From assembly GCA_945828175.1 (NCBI GenBank), contig CALZQD010000102.1, positions 1-6,466 on the forward strand: a DNA stretch of 6,466 nt. Direction: 5' to 3'. Each line of letters opens with the position of its first letter. The first letter of the stretch is position 1. Made by a program: the position numbers and the translations under genes. This DNA is from an uncultured Bacteroidales bacterium (GTDB lineage: Bacteria; Bacteroidota; Bacteroidia; Bacteroidales; Muribaculaceae). The notes beneath the pieces are model-generated. The model saw only the letters and a program-made list of their open reading frames with translations, did no database searches and was not told the origin of the DNA. Shown one piece after another: positions 6,424 to 6,466 of the stretch.

Positions 6424-6466
6424 CTGTCTCTTATACACATCTCCGAGCCCACGAGACGTAGAGGAA
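6424..6466 (-). other. Untrimmed Nextera i7 adapter and index (sequencing artefact, right end)
   Basis: The reverse orientation of the left-end adapter: Tn5 mosaic end at 6424-6442, Nextera read-2 complement at 6443-6457, index GTAGAGGA at 6458-6465 (which I recognise as the Nextera index N712) and the first base of the P7 flank at 6466. Genomic sequence ends at 6423. The exact inverted match to 3-45 is a library artefact and not a transposon terminal repeat. Confidence 0.98.

Noticed and set aside
1..6466. Perfect inverted repeats at both ends with Tn5 mosaic ends, suggesting a composite transposon
   Set aside because: The repeats contain the Nextera primer and an 8-base index, so they come from library preparation. 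No transposase or cargo typical of an element lies between them.

Overview
The window is an assembled contig from a GC-rich member of the Bacteroidales, probably a gut metagenome and plausibly Muribaculaceae. The evidence is an OMP_b-brl_3/TonB-type outer-membrane barrel, a textbook Bacteroidetes promoter (TTTG-N19-TAnnTTTG), A/T-rich leaders without clear Shine-Dalgarno sites, and strong C-ending codon use (TCG serine, CTC leucine). The family-level placement is an inference. Both ends are not genomic: positions 1-45 and 6424-6466 are Illumina Nextera i7 adapter plus index, so the real insert is 46-6423 and both terminal genes are cut by the contig edge.

Layout, all on the + strand. 46-1491 is the C-terminal part of an outer-membrane beta-barrel (SusC/TonB-receptor-like) protein, closed by a strong intrinsic terminator at 1531-1567. 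A promoter at 1578-1608 then starts what looks like one operon: tyrS (1651-2943), queF (2959-3432), queC (3440-4114), a single-domain arabinose-5-phosphate isomerase kdsD (4134-4742), a PfkB-family protein (4759-5664), ribH (5718-6209) and the start of a small membrane-anchored protein (6232-6423, cut off). Gaps inside the operon are 7-53 bases, and no internal terminator or convincing internal promoter was seen.

The genes are housekeeping. TyrRS charges tRNA-Tyr. QueC and QueF make preQ0 and preQ1 on the way to queuosine, which is placed at the wobble position of tRNAs including tRNA-Tyr. KdsD makes arabinose 5-phosphate for Kdo and hence lipid A-core synthesis. RibH makes the immediate precursor of riboflavin.

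The most unusual element is the PfkB-like protein. It keeps the family fold and N-terminal signature, but the C-terminal ATP/anion-hole motif is replaced and the catalytic aspartate position reads alanine, which suggests a pseudokinase or a changed function. I found no mobile element, CRISPR array, RNA gene or defence system. Apart from the degenerate kinase, the window looks like ordinary core genome.
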